Positions 8,591-17,496 of a DNA stretch of 64,000 nucleotides are shown here, piece after piece. Below the pieces are notes generated by a model. It was given only the letters and a program-made list of their open reading frames with translations. It was not told where the DNA came from and did not search any database. The position numbers and the translations under genes were made by a program. Numbering within the stretch: the stretch's first letter is position 1; the number at the start of each line of letters is the position of its first letter. The DNA is taken from contig CAYNJF010000001.1 in NCBI GenBank assembly GCA_964397555.1, forward strand, positions 1 through 64,000, in the 5' to 3' direction. Source of the stretch: CAYNJF01 sp964397555. Its GTDB lineage: Bacteria; Pseudomonadota; Gammaproteobacteria; Berkiellales; Berkiellaceae.

Positions 8591-9926
8591 AAACCCAGAG
8601 TACATACGAAACGTCTGGCTTGAGTTTTCAGCGCAACGACTTATCATCACCCCCGCAGTGCTTGCGATTGTCTTTTTTTTGGTGGGGCGTGTCGGTGGAG
8701 AATCCGCCATTGCAAGCGTCGCCTTTTATCTTTTCTTGTTTTTCGCCTACGTTTGGGGAACACGAGCCGCATCAGACTCTCTTTGTGAGGAAATCAACAC
8801 CAAGACCTGGGATTGGCAGCGCATGTCTTCCTTATCTCCATTGAGCATGATGCTGGGTAAGCTTCTCGGTTCCACCTCGTTCGCTTGGTATGGTGCCCTG
8901 CTTTCGTTGTTTGTCTATATGTGGTTTGGCACGATGTTTCACGGTGAAATAGCCATTCTCTTACTCGGTGCGCTCTTTGCGCATACGTTGGCCATGTTGT
9001 TTAGCTTTGAGGCCGTCAACTTCAGGCTTCGTCAAAAAATGGCTTCGTTTCGTTTTTTTGTGGTGGGTCTATTGATGGCCTATGTGATGACCTCTCAAGT
9101 TTATCTGCTTGTCAAAGCAAGTAACCTGTTTACCATACAATGGCATGGTCAATCGTTCACTGCTTACAGCTTCTTTTTGGTGAGCTTTTTGATCTTTTTT
9201 GCTTGGGCTTTTATAGGCTTGTGGCGATTAGTACGCTTAGAGCTCCAATACCGAAACATACCATGGGTATGGGGCGTCTTTACTTTGTATACCATGATCT
9301 ATTTGAGTGGTTTTGTCACCCCGGTCAACCTGCAGTCCATGAATGTGACTGAGTTCCAGATGGATGTCGATGCATTCCCTTTTGCTCAGTACTTTCTTGA
9401 AAATCTTCGATGGTTTATCGCCTTTTACGCCGCCATCGTGCTCACCTATGTGAGTGTCTTGTTTGAAAACGTCAGCGCCCTTCATTATCAAAGAGCCTTA
9501 ACAGCGTTTAAGGCTTCTCAATGGATAAATGCTCTCACTCGAATGCCACGCTGGCCCGTCTCATTTGTGCTGGCGCTCATGGCCGGGATGATTCTCGCAC
9601 TGATGCCAGCAAAGACAGATGCAAACAATGCCTTGTTTGTCCTGTCTTTTTTGTTGTTTGCCACACGCGACATCTTAATCGTGCACTACTTCAGTTTTGG
9701 GCCAAAGTCCTATCGAGCAATCTTAGCCAGTCTTTTCTATTTTGCGGTGCTCTACGTATTGCTGCCCAGCTTGTTTAGCATTCTCCACCTGCCATTCATG
9801 ACCTACTTGTTTGTCCCAAGCATTGGCGAACATGTTGTCGCGAGTGTGTTAGGTCCGCTCATCCAGGTTGGCATCATTGGCGCCTTAGTGGCCACTCGCT
9901 GGAAGGGCATCAAGAGCAAAGCTTAA
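8583..9926 (+). CDS. ABC-2 type transporter permease
   Basis: A 447-residue, very hydrophobic protein with about ten predicted membrane segments (for example near residues 20-50, 95-130, 150-180, 195-220, 235-250, 275-300, 325-345, 355-380, 390-410, 425-440). The chosen ATG 8583 is preceded by GGAGAG and lies within the end of the ATPase gene, which fits translational coupling. An alternative ATG at 8571 would add four residues but has no ribosome-binding site. Partner of the upstream ATPase in an exporter of unknown substrate. Its stop codon sits in the centre of a 28-bp perfect palindrome. Confidence 0.8.
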   Translation: MIKNPEYIRNVWLEFSAQRLIITPAVLAIVFFLVGRVGGESAIASVAFYLFLFFAYVWGTRAASDSLCEEINTKTWDWQRMSSLSPLSMMLGKLLGSTSFAWYGALLSLFVYMWFGTMFHGEIAILLLGALFAHTLAMLFSFEAVNFRLRQKMASFRFFVVGLLMAYVMTSQVYLLVKASNLFTIQWHGQSFTAYSFFLVSFLIFFAWAFIGLWRLVRLELQYRNIPWVWGVFTLYTMIYLSGFVTPVNLQSMNVTEFQMDVDAFPFAQYFLENLRWFIAFYAAIVLTYVSVLFENVSALHYQRALTAFKASQWINALTRMPRWPVSFVLALMAGMILALMPAKTDANNALFVLSFLLFATRDILIVHYFSFGPKSYRAILASLFYFAVLYVLLPSLFSILHLPFMTYLFVPSIGEHVVASVLGPLIQVGIIGALVATRWKGIKSKA

Positions 9927-9938
9927 GCTTTGCTCTTG
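9911..9938. terminator. 28-bp perfect palindrome at convergent gene ends
   Basis: The 14-base half CAAGAGCAAAGCTT is followed immediately by its reverse complement. It contains the stop codon of the permease gene and ends six bases before the stop of the convergent protease gene. A bidirectional termination or RNA-end role is likely from position, but neither side has a T-run. Confidence 0.5.
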
Positions 9939-9944
9939 CCGTGA

Positions 9945-12900
9945 TTAAACGCCTCTGCCGGCAAGACGAGCCGAACGTCGACGCTGTGCTCTTATTCCCT
10001 CATGATGGCTCAATGAATCGCTTTGTGACTCACTTTCTGAGTCGCTATCCGATTCAATAACTCGTCTTCGGCTTCCACGAGGGGTATAGGGCTCGTCCTC
10101 TGATTGAGAAGGACTCGGGCTTCGGCTAGCGCTTCCATAGCTGGCTTGAGGCTCTTGTTGCGCTTGTTCTATGACCCGCGATGCGATCCCATTGATGGCT
10201 CCAATAAGATGATTTGCGCCCTGGAACTCACCTGTTTGCTGTCTAAAGTTGCTAAAAAGGAGCGCTCGATCCCCGTCTTCTATGCCCTCAAAATCAACAG
10301 GGTACGGCGTATCATCAATAAAGCCTTTTAGATTGCCATGCTCGTCAACGGACAATAGGTCATCGTCTGAGCCGGCCTCTAAGTCAACCTCCTCCTCATC
10401 CAAAGATGTGCTTGCCGAACCAAGACTTTCACTCAAGTCAGCCTCTTTACTCGCCATGCTGCTTGGACCTTGTTCGACATGATGGCCTGCCATACTGCTC
10501 GAACTCTGCTGGGCCTCGATGATTCGCTGGGCTTGTTCGGCCTCTTTACCAAGACCTAAATCTTCTGCATGAACCCCTACTTCTTGAAGCACACGCAAAG
10601 CCTCTTGCAAGCGTGAGGCCATGCTTGATTGAGCTCGAGGTTTAGGCGGCGCAGCTTTTCTTTCCACGGGCGCCTGAGCAGGTGCTTTGATAAGAGAAGC
10701 TAAATCTTCAGAGCAAAGCTCTTGGATCCGGTAGGGGCGCACCAAGTCTTTTTCTTGCTCAGCTGTCAGATTATCGACCACAATCAATTCACCGGATCCC
10801 ACCTTGATGACGTGTTCATCTTGCTCATTGTTTTCAAACAACTCAAGGGCATGTCGAATGTTTTTAACGGCAACGCCATTGATTTCTTTGACTCGGTTGT
10901 TATCAAAATGCTCATACCCGTTGGTCACCTTGGTATTAAAGACACGATTGATGATAACGACCTCATCATCCTCTTCTGCCTTAGGCTTGTCATGAAGGTA
11001 GCCTTTATCGGTAATCATCTCTCGTAAGACGAGACCATGAGAGGTTTCAATGTAGTTCATGGTCAAAGTTTGAAACAAGATCCCTGAACGAACAAAGTAG
11101 GTTGGGTTTTTATCATGTTCGATGGCACCCAAAGCTTTCGTTTGTCCTGGACGATATTTAAGCTCCACGTCAAAAGAGAGCTCATGCTTGACCCCATCTA
11201 TGATTCGTGTGACGTCAATGGACACTGATTCACCGATTTGTTTTCTTCGGAACAAATAATCCATTTCAATACGATGCCCAATTTCTGCGATGGAGACTTT
11301 GCCATCGTTAGAGATCTTATGCCCATCGATGGAAGTAATGACATCATAAGGCTGAAGCTTGTGATGAGCGTCAGACAAGGTATCGACATCAATGACCATA
11401 ACCCCGGTTTCACCTGCGCTTAGCCCCTTAAATTTACGCAGTGACTTATTGGTCAAAGGCTGAAAATCAAAAGCGACGGTTGGGAAGCCCTTGTAAGGGC
11501 CAGGGCTGAAATAATCCTCTAGAAAATGATTAATGACGGGGGGAGGTATCATGTAACCTAAATTTGAAGCGCCATTAACCCCTTGGAACGCAATGCCAAC
11601 CACTTCGGACAAATCATGATTAAAAACCGGTCCACCACTATTGCCTGGGTTAATGGCGGCATCCGTTTGTACGTTGATGTCGCGTTCACCCGAGTGAGCG
11701 TAATCATCGATTTGAATCCGATTGACCTTTCCTTCAGTGGTCGACAGCTCATCGCCCCCCATAGGGAAACCAACCACGTTGGTGACATCACCGCGCTTGG
11801 CCATCTCACCAATACTCACCGGCTCTGCTCTGGCTAAAAATTCTGGGGCATCGACACGCACAAGCGCAAGATCGACTTGATGGGAAATTTGCATGACCTT
11901 GGCATCATAGCACTTGTCGCTGTTGGCAAGACGAACGGTCAGGGTTCGGTTGTTTTCGACCACATGCGCGTTGGTGAGAATGTATTTTTGACCATCGCGT
12001 TCGATCACAACGCCCGAACCACGACATCCCATAGGTTCTGAGCCTTTCCATGGAGTTTCATACTCGATGTCAAGAAAGTTATTGACGATTTGTACCACTG
12101 AGTTCTCCTTGGCGTGCTCAGTTGGTATGACTCGTTGTTCGATAGGACCAGGCATAGTGTCACTCCTTGACGTGCTAGGTGATGAATGAGAGAGTGGCTG
12201 AGAACTTGACTGAGCTCCAGACAGGGCGCTTGAGTTTGCTGCAGCCCCATTGCCCGATGTCCTCGATGAGCTTTGGGCCATGCCTGCTTCGCTTAATGCG
12301 GCTGATTGAGTCCTTGACGCCTCTCGTGTCAAAGGCTCTGCAAAGTGTACTCGACGCTCTGATCTGCTCTCTTTGATAGGGCTAAAGGCAGAGCGAGGAT
12401 GAGCGCCTATCGATGCGGCACTAACTCTTTGATAGCCACTCATAAATCCATCTTGTTTTCGCACATTGGCGTGGACAGCCGCCGGCACCACAATGGACGC
12501 TTTATCGTTCAACAAGCCATGGGTAACCATGACGGCTTGAGCGATGTCAGTGGGTTTGTTGAATTTAGGGTTCGATACCCAAGGATTGAGATGTTGGTGC
12601 ACTTCAACCACTCGGCCATTTTCTTCCACTCTGGCTTCCAAATCACCCTCTTTGAGTAAATCAGTGCCAGGAATGGTTTTAAATTGAACATCAAGTTCAA
12701 CATCCGCAGGGCGATGCGATGCGTGCCACTTTGCCACATGTTCACCAACCATTTGGCGAGTATTTAACCATTTGGGTGCACCCGCTAAGTTTTGTTGTTG
12801 TTGGGGCTCCTGATCCCAGGGGGTTTCTTTATATCCGATGGCATGCAGCCATTCGAGACGCCCCTGACTTAAGCGAGAAGCCCCCCGCCAATGCGCTTTA

Positions 12901-13760
12901 GCATCTTGATTCTTTTGGAGTGTTTTTCGAGCAGTTTCAGTAAGCTCATCTCGTGCCTCATCAAGGAAATCAACGCCGTGATTATGCGCGGAGATCCCTC
13001 CTGAAACCCCCATGGCTCTCCCCATCACCGTGTTTTGATCCGGTCTACGACTTTTCACCGCGGTGCGCTTAGCCACGGAAACGGGATCGACCGTAACGCG
13101 TCCTCCGCGCACAGGATACCGATCTTTTTCCGCTTTTTCTTTTAACTCGGCATTGAGTTCTTCTTGGGTCTCTTTATCCAAGTCATCGCGATATATTTTA
13201 GGTTCTGCGAAGTCGCTTGAGCCCCACCAAACAATCTCTTGACCATCTTTCCCGACTGTCGAGTGAGTAGGGCGTGGAGAAAACATCAAAAGTTCACGCT
13301 GTGAGTATTCAGTGCCTGAGTTGTTGTCCATGTTTGGAATTTTGATTTGAAGGGAGCGAGTAGCCACCATCGGCGTGCCATCGGGTGCCTTGGCGGTCGC
13401 TTTTATCGCCCCGTACTCTTGTCGAACTTCAATGTCGGATAACAGCACAATGCTTGAGTCTTCCTGACTTTGCCCACCCGGGGCAATGAATTGACGAGCT
13501 TCCATTTGACCGCTCGGGCCCACACCTACCAAGGCATGACCGATGGTTTTTGAGGGTTTAAAAAACCGATGGTGTTCATCTTCGGATAGTTTGCTTTGCC
13601 AAAACGAATCAAATTCATGAATGTCTTTGGGGGCTGGTTTAGGAACAGAATCGGGATCGGGAGCGACTTGATAAAAGTCAGCTTTTTGTTGAGAATTACT
13701 GGCCTTTTCTACAGAGCTGGCATTTTGTTCGGCCGAATTTTTATTATTATTCCTTGGCAT
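9945..13760 (-). CDS. Multidomain trypsin-like protease with nuclease-like N-terminal domain and HMGN-like C-terminus, 1271 aa
   Basis: Start is ATG 13760, seven bases after GGAGGA; an in-frame GTG at 13784 lacks such a site. No signal peptide or membrane segment. Residues about 30-430 are homologous to the 467-residue protein at 15952-17355, including an EWLHAIGY...NLAGAP...LNTRQM block (about 300-335) and HLNPW (about 390). A Ser-rich linker follows. A chymotrypsin-fold protease spans about 575-760 with His599 (TNAHVV), Asp630 (DLALVRV) and Ser708 (GNSGGPV). One PDZ domain and a Deg2/Deg9-type C-terminal PDZ region (NGVAVKNIRHAL) follow to about 1010. The tail is Ser/Glu/Ala-rich and ends RRRSARLAGRGV. 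HtrA/Deg proteases degrade or sense unfolded proteins; lack of an export signal and eukaryote-like parts suggest a translocated effector, which is inference. Confidence 0.8.
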   Translation of the reverse strand: MPRNNNKNSAEQNASSVEKASNSQQKADFYQVAPDPDSVPKPAPKDIHEFDSFWQSKLSEDEHHRFFKPSKTIGHALVGVGPSGQMEARQFIAPGGQSQEDSSIVLLSDIEVRQEYGAIKATAKAPDGTPMVATRSLQIKIPNMDNNSGTEYSQRELLMFSPRPTHSTVGKDGQEIVWWGSSDFAEPKIYRDDLDKETQEELNAELKEKAEKDRYPVRGGRVTVDPVSVAKRTAVKSRRPDQNTVMGRAMGVSGGISAHNHGVDFLDEARDELTETARKTLQKNQDAKAHWRGASRLSQGRLEWLHAIGYKETPWDQEPQQQQNLAGAPKWLNTRQMVGEHVAKWHASHRPADVELDVQFKTIPGTDLLKEGDLEARVEENGRVVEVHQHLNPWVSNPKFNKPTDIAQAVMVTHGLLNDKASIVVPAAVHANVRKQDGFMSGYQRVSAASIGAHPRSAFSPIKESRSERRVHFAEPLTREASRTQSAALSEAGMAQSSSRTSGNGAAANSSALSGAQSSSQPLSHSSPSTSRSDTMPGPIEQRVIPTEHAKENSVVQIVNNFLDIEYETPWKGSEPMGCRGSGVVIERDGQKYILTNAHVVENNRTLTVRLANSDKCYDAKVMQISHQVDLALVRVDAPEFLARAEPVSIGEMAKRGDVTNVVGFPMGGDELSTTEGKVNRIQIDDYAHSGERDINVQTDAAINPGNSGGPVFNHDLSEVVGIAFQGVNGASNLGYMIPPPVINHFLEDYFSPGPYKGFPTVAFDFQPLTNKSLRKFKGLSAGETGVMVIDVDTLSDAHHKLQPYDVITSIDGHKISNDGKVSIAEIGHRIEMDYLFRRKQIGESVSIDVTRIIDGVKHELSFDVELKYRPGQTKALGAIEHDKNPTYFVRSGILFQTLTMNYIETSHGLVLREMITDKGYLHDKPKAEEDDEVVIINRVFNTKVTNGYEHFDNNRVKEINGVAVKNIRHALELFENNEQDEHVIKVGSGELIVVDNLTAEQEKDLVRPYRIQELCSEDLASLIKAPAQAPVERKAAPPKPRAQSSMASRLQEALRVLQEVGVHAEDLGLGKEAEQAQRIIEAQQSSSSMAGHHVEQGPSSMASKEADLSESLGSASTSLDEEEVDLEAGSDDDLLSVDEHGNLKGFIDDTPYPVDFEGIEDGDRALLFSNFRQQTGEFQGANHLIGAINGIASRVIEQAQQEPQASYGSASRSPSPSQSEDEPYTPRGSRRRVIESDSDSESESQSDSLSHHEGIRAQRRRSARLAGRGV

Positions 13761-14080
13761 CGGGGTTTCCTCCATGAAACACACGTTTTTATAGGGTAAT
13801 GAGGGGTTTTAGGTCATGAAAATCCACCTATTTTATAGACAGTACTGCATGAACAATCAGAGCATGATGATATAAACACTGTTATTTTCAATATATTTGT
13901 CATCATGGTTCGAGTGTAACCAGGCAAATTTTATAAAACAATACCTTTTTGAGTAGATTTGCGTATTTTTTGCTTGCATTAAAAAAAGACCCATTATTTA
14001 ATGCGAAGAGAAGCCTAAGGAATATCTGGCTTTCGGCGTGGTCAAACGCCTACCCCCATCTCATTCACGGAGGAATTCAC
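13761..14080. other. 320-bp divergent intergenic region between two protease genes
   Basis: AT-rich spacer between oppositely oriented protease genes. It holds GGAGGA sites for both starts. On the minus strand TATAAAAT occurs near 13838 and TATAAAAA near 13790; on the plus strand TATAAA and TATAAAAC occur near 13871 and 13932. None has a convincing -35 partner at the right spacing. No open frame of note and no repeat was seen. Confidence 0.5.
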
Positions 14081-15955
14081 ATGGGTCCTGAACAAGAACA
14101 ACAAGGATACGAAAGCTCCCTAGATTCAGATTACAATCCAACCAATGGTGGTGTCGGCAGCGATGCTGACTCGGAGTATGGTGGAAATTCTGAGGCCAGT
14201 TGGAATAGCGAAGAGGCTCTTGAGTTACCAACACCATCGTTATCAGGAGACGAAGATGGTTTCTCCTCTGAGGGGTCACAAGTGGGTTTGATTCAAAGTT
14301 CTCGAAGAGGCGCTGTCGATCTCAATGCCTCCACGGATAGCTTGGACCGCTTACGCTTAATTGAATTAGAAAGCTCCGTTTTTAAAGTTTTTACCAGTGG
14401 CCGTGACTGGGACTTTTCAGAGCCATATCGTGCCCCCATTCAAAACAAATGGACAGGAAGTGGTTTTGCTGTTGAGCATGAGGGTGAAACCTTTTTAGTC
14501 ACCAACTCTCATGTTGCGGGTAAGGCAAAATGGTTAGGTCTACGTAAGCCTAATGATTCGACCAAGTACGAGGCAAGCTGTTACAAAATTGATCCTGATT
14601 GTGATTTGGCTTTACTCAAAGTCTCAGATGACGCTTTTTTTGAGGGACTCAACCCACTAAAGCTTGGCGACATGCCTAAACTTCGCACTAAAGTACAGAT
14701 TTATGGTTTCCCCATGGGGGGGCAAGAACTTTGCGTTACCGATGGGCAAATCTCTCGCATCGAACGCAGCGAGTATGCAGAAGGAAATGCTGAGCTATTG
14801 CAAGCACAAACCTCTGCTGCCATCAATCCTGGAAACAGCGGAGGCCCAGCCTTTGCAAAAGGAGATAACGGGCGCTACCAGGTCATTGGAGTGGCTTTCC
14901 AAGGATATGATGTGGGTGAAGGGCTTGGTTATCTTATCCCCCCTCCTGTCATTAAGCACTTTTTAAACGATGGCCTTGATCATGAGTACGGGGGCTTTCC
15001 TGTCCTTGAAATACAAACCCAAGTTTTAACAAGTGCTCCTCTTCGCGAGCACTTAGGCATGAATGACCCAAGCTTGGCAGAGCGCTTGGGAACAGAGAAA
15101 ATTTCAGGCATTCGTGTTAAGAAAGTCCCCTCCATTAGTGCTGCAAACGAGCTTTTAAAAAAAGACGATGTACTTTTAAGTGTGGATGGTATTGCGATTG
15201 GGAATGATGGTTTCATCAAACACCCTACCCTAGGGCGTGTTCACTACGAACATCTCATTGACATGCATATGATGCACGATGACATTCGCTTTGAAGTCCT
15301 TCGAGAAGGGCGAGTCACTCAAGTGGATGTCTGCTTGTCTCATCGCGCCAATACTGTTTATAAAGCTCGCACATTCAATGATGCGCCACCCACTTTTTTT
15401 ATTCAAAATGGTTTGGTCATTCAACCATTGACGGATAACTATATAAACGACTCTTCAAGTTTTTTCTCAGGTGCTGGCCATGTCCTAGAAAAGCTTCAAC
15501 AAGACTATCGTGAACATCCTGATGACGAAGTGGTTATTTTAAATCACGTGCTTCAATCAAAAGACACTGTAACGTATGATTCGTTCGAGAAAAAAATCAT
15601 CGACGAGATTAATGGTGTCAAAGTACGAAACTGTCGCCAAGCCTTGCAGCTGTTTCAAGATCATGACGAGCGCTTCCATGAAGTCACTTTCAAAAATGGT
15701 GATAAGATCGTTTTTGCGAATGATGATCAAGTGCATGATCAAATCTTGGAAGACTGTGGGATCTTAAAATCTCAATCCAAGGATCTCGGTGAAGAGCCTG
15801 CTCTTGCACTCAAAGGCTACCCCGAGTTCTTTCCTATGTTGCGTCGAAGGATGGCGCAAGAACTCGAAGCGGCCAAGACTCAACAAGAAGCGGCTCACAC
15901 CGAACAAGAAAACTCGAATCGTGAGATTCGTTCTCCTGCCAGGTTGGGGGCTTAA
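14081..15955 (+). CDS. Trypsin-like serine protease with PDZ regions, Deg2/Deg9-like, 624 aa
   Basis: ATG 14081 follows CGGAGGAA by five bases, so I prefer it to a TTG at 13949 that would add 44 residues. The N-terminal about 95 residues are acidic and Ser/Asn-rich with no signal peptide. The protease domain has the full triad: His144 (TNSHVAG), Asp175 (CDLALLKV), Ser253 (GNSGGPAF). A PDZ domain lies around 325-430 (DDVLLSVDGIAIGNDG) and a second, Deg2/Deg9-like PDZ region around 445-575 (DEINGVKVRNCRQALQLF). It is clearly paralogous to the divergent 1271-residue protease over these domains but lacks its nuclease-like N-terminus. It ends with a Glu/Gln-rich helix and RSPARLGA. Its 3' end overlaps the convergent 467-residue gene by four bases. 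A segment around His144-Asp175 recurs in the gene at 24001. Confidence 0.85.
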   Translation: MGPEQEQQGYESSLDSDYNPTNGGVGSDADSEYGGNSEASWNSEEALELPTPSLSGDEDGFSSEGSQVGLIQSSRRGAVDLNASTDSLDRLRLIELESSVFKVFTSGRDWDFSEPYRAPIQNKWTGSGFAVEHEGETFLVTNSHVAGKAKWLGLRKPNDSTKYEASCYKIDPDCDLALLKVSDDAFFEGLNPLKLGDMPKLRTKVQIYGFPMGGQELCVTDGQISRIERSEYAEGNAELLQAQTSAAINPGNSGGPAFAKGDNGRYQVIGVAFQGYDVGEGLGYLIPPPVIKHFLNDGLDHEYGGFPVLEIQTQVLTSAPLREHLGMNDPSLAERLGTEKISGIRVKKVPSISAANELLKKDDVLLSVDGIAIGNDGFIKHPTLGRVHYEHLIDMHMMHDDIRFEVLREGRVTQVDVCLSHRANTVYKARTFNDAPPTFFIQNGLVIQPLTDNYINDSSSFFSGAGHVLEKLQQDYREHPDDEVVILNHVLQSKDTVTYDSFEKKIIDEINGVKVRNCRQALQLFQDHDERFHEVTFKNGDKIVFANDDQVHDQILEDCGILKSQSKDLGEEPALALKGYPEFFPMLRRRMAQELEAAKTQQEAAHTEQENSNREIRSPARLGA

Positions 15956-17355
15956 GCCGAATACGCTTGCGAGCGACCCGAAGGGGACGCTCGCTCTATA
16001 ACCTCTTCATCAATTGCCATTGCTTTATGAAATAATAACGGCTTAGCTGGTGCAACGGCTTGGCTTTGCTCATCCAACGAAAGCTCGCCCATCTGAGTCA
16101 ATAGTTCATCCATCCTCGATGGACTTGGTCCTTCACATACACAGGTCTGCGTCATGGCTTGATTGCTTAATAGGGCCTCGACCACCATAGAGGTCTGAGC
16201 CACATGAGAGGCTCTCATGTAATGGGGGTTTTTCACCCATGGATTTAAATGAGAGGTAATCGACACCTTCTTTTCATTGCGCTGGAAGGTCCCTTCAATC
16301 CAACCGTAATCAAGAACATCGGTGTTCTCCAGCATCGTAAATTTGGTATGTACGTGATAGTCCCCTGGCTTGTTAAGGGCATGCCACTGCAATGATCGCT
16401 CAACATTCATCATTTGCGTATTGATGTAAGCGGGCGCGGCTGCTAAATTTGATTTACGCTGAGGCTGATAGCTCATCGGGGAAAGACCGTGACCCACCGC
16501 ATGATTCCACTCCGGAAACGGTTGACGTTTGACCCCTGCCCCACTCGCAAATTGCCTGGCCTCAATGCAGGCGTCGACGATGGTCATGGCCTCATCGGTT
16601 AACTGCTCTTCATAATCATCCCCAAAATCGACCATGGCTTGCCAAGCCGAACGTCTCATCACTTTGGTTTGGGATTTTGAACGTCGCATGTTTTTCCGTG
16701 TGGGGATATCACCAGGATTAATGTCCGTTTGGTTATCTTTAAGCTTCGCTTGGGCTTGAGCGTAATCGGGTTTAAACACTGGAACGGGATTTTGCATCGC
16801 TTGATAAAAGGACCACTCATCGCTCACTTGTGGGACCGGTCTAAAATAATGAAGCTGGTAAGGAGAGTGGTCGTAGTTTGTGCTCACATCAATTGCATGC
16901 GCGGAATACATCATGGTTCCATCATCTGCTCTGGCTTTAAATACGACTTTGTCACCAAGATCATGGCGCTCAAAACGACTAAGAGACACTATTTGAGGGG
17001 CATTAGGATGAGAGGGAACATCACGGACCTGCTTGGCTTGGAGCTGACCGTCTGAATCAGAAAAAATCAAAGCATGACCAACCACCAAGTCATCGTTGAT
17101 ATACCGCCTAAACTCATTGTGACTTAGCTCTTCTAAGGCATCGCTTGTGAAAAAAGTGTCCTTTGACACATCGGTAAACTCTGGAACCCCCAATGAAAAT
17201 GCATCATCGTTCTCACAGGAAACCTCGCAATCAATGGGATCATCGTAATCAAAAGGTTCTTCGGCTGAGAGGGGAGGATAAACAAAATTGAAGAGTTCAG
17301 CGACTTGTTCACCCATGAGTTTTTTGAATTTAACTCGCTTCTTTTTTCTTGCCAT
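15952..17355 (-). CDS. Nuclease-like domain protein, paralogue of the protease N-terminus, 467 aa
   Basis: ATG 17355 lies five bases from AGGAAGGG. The protein starts very basic (ARKKKRVKFKK), then an acidic stretch, then residues about 70-410 align with the N-terminal 430 residues of the 1271-residue protease. Shared blocks: VVGHALIF, EWNHAVGHG (His285), SNLAAAPAYINTQMM (about 301-315), WHALNKP, and HLNPWVKNP. The order H...N...P..NT.MM..E resembles metal-dependent His-Me finger (beta-beta-alpha-Me) nucleases; I propose nuclease activity but cannot prove it. No signal peptide. It sits tail to tail with the 624-residue protease, so the three genes form one paralogy-linked cluster. The basic N-terminus could be a nuclear localisation signal or nucleic-acid contact. 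Confidence 0.7.
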   Translation of the reverse strand: MARKKKRVKFKKLMGEQVAELFNFVYPPLSAEEPFDYDDPIDCEVSCENDDAFSLGVPEFTDVSKDTFFTSDALEELSHNEFRRYINDDLVVGHALIFSDSDGQLQAKQVRDVPSHPNAPQIVSLSRFERHDLGDKVVFKARADDGTMMYSAHAIDVSTNYDHSPYQLHYFRPVPQVSDEWSFYQAMQNPVPVFKPDYAQAQAKLKDNQTDINPGDIPTRKNMRRSKSQTKVMRRSAWQAMVDFGDDYEEQLTDEAMTIVDACIEARQFASGAGVKRQPFPEWNHAVGHGLSPMSYQPQRKSNLAAAPAYINTQMMNVERSLQWHALNKPGDYHVHTKFTMLENTDVLDYGWIEGTFQRNEKKVSITSHLNPWVKNPHYMRASHVAQTSMVVEALLSNQAMTQTCVCEGPSPSRMDELLTQMGELSLDEQSQAVAPAKPLLFHKAMAIDEEVIERASPSGRSQAYSA

Positions 17356-17496
17356 CTGGATTCCCTTCCTGTGGCTTTGACTCTTTTCAGTCTAACGAAG
17401 CCATGAGCGCATTCCCATGGCCCATCACTTTCGCTATCGTCTTCTATGGCACTACCTCGCTTAAGTCATTGTCCTTGTCATCTCTAAGAGAAGCGG

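Noticed and set aside
9945..15955. The two proteases as ordinary periplasmic DegP/DegQ
   Set aside because: Neither has a signal peptide, both have long disordered termini, and the C-terminal PDZ region is of the Deg2/Deg9 type.
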